A stretch of 64,000 bases of DNA, from contig NZ_JAIQXX010000005.1 in the NCBI RefSeq assembly GCF_021887715.1, positions 124,001 through 188,000 of the forward strand. The letters are read 5' to 3'. Every line of letters starts with the position of its first letter. Within the stretch, counting starts at the first letter, position 1. A program made the translations under genes and the position numbers. Shown here piece by piece: positions 61,823 to 64,000 of this stretch. This DNA comes from Winogradskyella immobilis (GTDB lineage Bacteria; Bacteroidota; Bacteroidia; Flavobacteriales; Flavobacteriaceae). A model generated the notes under the pieces. It searched no databases, was not told the origin of the DNA, and was given only the letters and a program-made list of their open reading frames with translations.

Positions 61823-62845
61823 ATGGATAGCCCACTAATAAAATTGTTTCGATCTAAAATATATACAGCACTAATAATGCTAGCTATTTTATTACTGATA
61901 GGTATTATAGGTTATAAGTTAATATCAGATTTAGATTGGGTTGATGCCGCTTACATGACTGTTATAACCATTACAACTGTAGGCTTTGGGGAAGTACATC
62001 CGTTAGATATTCCATCTAAGATATTTACCATATTTTTAATATTAGCAAGTGTAGTTATTGTCGGTTATGCGATAGCTATTTTTACCGAATACATTTTAAG
62101 TAAGAGTAATTTTGAAAATCTAAAACAACGAAAGATGCAAAAGCGAATTGATGGTTTGTCTAATCATATTATAATTTGTGGTTACGGACGTAACGGTAAA
62201 CAAGCCGCTAAAAAGTTATCGGCACATAAAAAACCTTTTGTAATTATTGAAAAGGATAAAGAGGTTATTGAAAAATTTCAGGATACAGATATTTCTTTTG
62301 TATTAGGAAACGCTAATGAAGATGAGGTGCTTTTACAGGCAGGTATTGATCGTGCAGAAACACTAATTTCTGCTTTACCCAATGATGCGGATAATTTATT
62401 TGTGGTACTATCAGCAAGGCAGATAAATGCCAAGATGCAAATTATAAGTAGAGCATCTCAAGAAACATCATACCACAAGTTAAAATTAGCAGGTGCAAAT
62501 AATGTTATTCTTCCAGATCGTATAGGTGGCGATCATATGGCATCTTTAGTTGTAGTGCCAGATTTAATTGAGTTTATAGACAACTTGGCTATTGTCGGTA
62601 AAGACAATATAAATATAGAAGAAATTGCTGTAGAGAAACTATACAACGTTTCAGAGATAAAAACAATAAGAGATTTAGATTTACGAAAAAATACAGGCTG
62701 TACAGTAATTGGCTTTAAAGATGCTGAAGGCGAATATATTGTAAATCCAGAAGCAAATATGAAATTGGTTCCAAATTCTAAAATCATTGTTTTGGGACGC
62801 CCAGAACAGATTGGTAAACTAAATTCTGAATACGACATCACATAA
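61823..62845 (+). CDS. Two-helix potassium channel with TrkA-N/TrkA-C domains
   Basis: 340 residues. Two transmembrane helices (about 14-34 and 66-89) flank a pore with the K+ filter TITTVGFGE (about 50-58). The cytoplasmic part is an RCK domain: HIIICGYGRNGKQAAKKL (Rossmann, about 110-127), AEVLLQAGIDRAETLI, ILPDRIGGDHMA, and a TrkA-C tail (IVLGRPEQIGKL). Resembles MthK/Kch-type ligand-gated channels. Last gene of the DUF2851-PspC-channel unit. Confidence 0.93.
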   Translation: MDSPLIKLFRSKIYTALIMLAILLLIGIIGYKLISDLDWVDAAYMTVITITTVGFGEVHPLDIPSKIFTIFLILASVVIVGYAIAIFTEYILSKSNFENLKQRKMQKRIDGLSNHIIICGYGRNGKQAAKKLSAHKKPFVIIEKDKEVIEKFQDTDISFVLGNANEDEVLLQAGIDRAETLISALPNDADNLFVVLSARQINAKMQIISRASQETSYHKLKLAGANNVILPDRIGGDHMASLVVVPDLIEFIDNLAIVGKDNINIEEIAVEKLYNVSEIKTIRDLDLRKNTGCTVIGFKDAEGEYIVNPEANMKLVPNSKIIVLGRPEQIGKLNSEYDIT

Positions 62846-62941
62846 AATAATAGTATCATTTTAACGATTCAAGCTTTAAAAACTCATTTTTTTTTAGCAT
62901 CTTGTCAACTTGAAAAATAATAACTAACTAATATATTAATT

Positions 62942-64000
62942 ATGAAGAAGTATCTTCTTTCAATTTTCGCTTTATTAATACCATTTTTAAACTTTGCTCA
63001 AAACACAACAGAAAAGGGCCTTGATCAAAAAATTGATGAAGCTTTTCAGCCAGTAGCAGATGCTTTTTTTGATGCCATATTTTTTCCTGTATATCAAGGA
63101 GAAACTATAACGATTCCATTTGTATTAGTATTATTGGTAGGTAGTGCATTATTTTTTACAATTTATTTCGGATTTCCTAATATTAGATTTTTCGGTAAAG
63201 CTGTAAATGTGGTTAGAGGAAAATATGATCATGTAGATCACCCTGTCGTTGAACCGGCATATGGGGATTCTACACCAGGAGGAGACTCAATTGAAACGAT
63301 TAGAGATGAAAGTGAAGAAGGAGAAGTGTCACATTTCCAAGCCTTGGCTACAGCAGTTTCAGGCACAGTTGGTAATGGTAATATTGCAGGTGTGGCTTTA
63401 GCCATTGCATTAGGTGGTCCTGGAGCAACTTTTTGGATGATTATATGTGGTCTTTTAGGGATGTCTACAAAATTTGTAGAATGTACATTGGGTGTTCAAT
63501 TTAGAGATGTAGGAGAAGACGGAACGATATATGGAGGACGAATGTATTACATTAGTAAAGGTTTAAAATCTAAAGGATTTAAAACTTTAGGAAAGGTAGC
63601 AGCAGCAATTTTTGCAATATTCTGTATTGGAGGCTCATTTGGAGGTGGTAATGCAGCACAATCTAATCAAGCTACAATTGTTATTAAAGAGTTATTTAAT
63701 TGGGAAAGTACAGCAGCTGGAGCAATCGTAGGTTTAGTTCTTGCAGTTTTAGTAGGTATAATCATTATTGGAGGTATTAAGCGTATAGCTCAAGTTACTG
63801 AAAAAGTAGTTCCGTTTATGGCAGTAATGTATGTAGCTGCTTGTTTATATATCATATTAAGTAACTTTAGCCTAATTGATGATGCTATTGGTTTAATAGT
63901 TAGGGAAGCATTTAATCCTACAGCTTTTGGCGTAGGTTCTTTAATAGGAGTATTATTGGTAGGTTTTCAAAGAGCAGCTTTCTCTAATGAAGCTGGAGCT
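62942..64000 (+). CDS. Sodium:alanine (AGCS) symporter, cut at right edge
   Basis: 353 codons to the window end with no stop. An N-terminal signal-peptide-like stretch (YLLSIFALLIPFLNFAQ) is followed by AGCS hallmarks: VSHFQALATAVSGTVGNGNIAGVALAIALGGPGATFWM, GMSTKFVECTLGVQFR, GIKRIAQVTEKVVPFMAVMYVAA, and GVLLVGFQRAAFSNEAGA at the cut. AGCS carriers import alanine or glycine with Na+. The signal-like leader and about 130-residue polar insert before the core are typical of Bacteroidota members. Confidence 0.92.
   Translation, partial: MKKYLLSIFALLIPFLNFAQNTTEKGLDQKIDEAFQPVADAFFDAIFFPVYQGETITIPFVLVLLVGSALFFTIYFGFPNIRFFGKAVNVVRGKYDHVDHPVVEPAYGDSTPGGDSIETIRDESEEGEVSHFQALATAVSGTVGNGNIAGVALAIALGGPGATFWMIICGLLGMSTKFVECTLGVQFRDVGEDGTIYGGRMYYISKGLKSKGFKTLGKVAAAIFAIFCIGGSFGGGNAAQSNQATIVIKELFNWESTAAGAIVGLVLAVLVGIIIIGGIKRIAQVTEKVVPFMAVMYVAACLYIILSNFSLIDDAIGLIVREAFNPTAFGVGSLIGVLLVGFQRAAFSNEAGA

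Noticed and set aside
1-64000. Insertion sequences, prophage, integrons, tRNA or rRNA genes
   Set aside because: No transposase, integrase, phage protein, tRNA cloverleaf or rRNA sequence was seen on either strand; the only stable RNA gene found is tmRNA.

Overview
The window is AT-rich chromosomal DNA from a member of the Bacteroidota, almost certainly the family Flavobacteriaceae. Several features point that way: a protein with a type B type IX secretion C-terminal domain, promoters of the TTTG / TAnnTTTG class instead of E. coli-type ones, very few Shine-Dalgarno sites, a tmRNA tag reading GENNYALAA, a VF530-family protein, and the trp gene order E-G-D-C-F-B-A. A marine genus near Olleya, Lacinutrix, Psychroserpens or Winogradskyella would fit, but that is a guess. 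I saw no insertion sequence, prophage, CRISPR array, tRNA or rRNA.

Layout. 1-3137: C-terminally cut AsmA-like protein. 3525-5029: DEAD-box helicase plus a VF530 protein. 5030-7766: an ECF sigma factor with a membrane partner, then a small membrane protein and a membrane-anchored hydrolase; both transcription units begin with the same 30-bp bipartite element. 7933-9885: lipoprotein, TrmL, small membrane protein, GNAT. 9886-17211: the complete tryptophan operon on the minus strand, headed by a consensus promoter, an 18-residue leader peptide with three consecutive Trp codons, and a terminator hairpin, which together look like a classical ribosome-mediated attenuator. The operon's intergenic gaps are full of short palindromes and two copies of a 165-bp structured repeat. 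17302-18358: MarR regulator and YceI protein. 18442-22991: a thiol/sulfur-handling cluster (two thioredoxin-fold proteins, two rhodaneses, a DsbD with a doubled N-terminal domain). 23089-23494: tmRNA. 23651-32440: mixed housekeeping genes (AlaDH/saccharopine-dehydrogenase-like enzyme, T9SS cargo, kdsA, typA). 32430-44546: a surface-polysaccharide locus with four or five glycosyltransferases, a GT-C-like membrane protein, two flippases, an FdtA-type 3,4-ketoisomerase and a DegT aminotransferase, suggesting a 3-amino-3,6-dideoxyhexose in the glycan. 44664-50424: FtsE-like ATPase, a 1007-residue TPR protein and an outer-membrane barrel. 50459-62845: mixed genes including a NamZ-type muramidase, a LolE-like permease, a cysteine-synthase-family enzyme, two thioredoxin-fold proteins and a TrkA-domain potassium channel. 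62942-64000: a sodium:alanine symporter cut by the right edge.

The strongest candidates for something not routinely annotated are the trp attenuator (17048-17211), the duplicated ECF element TGTCATATTT-N10-TGTCACTAAA (6598-6627 and 7791-7820), which also moves the sigma factor start to a GTG, and the 165-bp repeats whose hairpin arms co-vary between copies. Several gene starts are changed from the longest possible reading frame because a promoter, operator or repeat lies in the false extension (sigma factor, trpG, marR, dsbD, typA).
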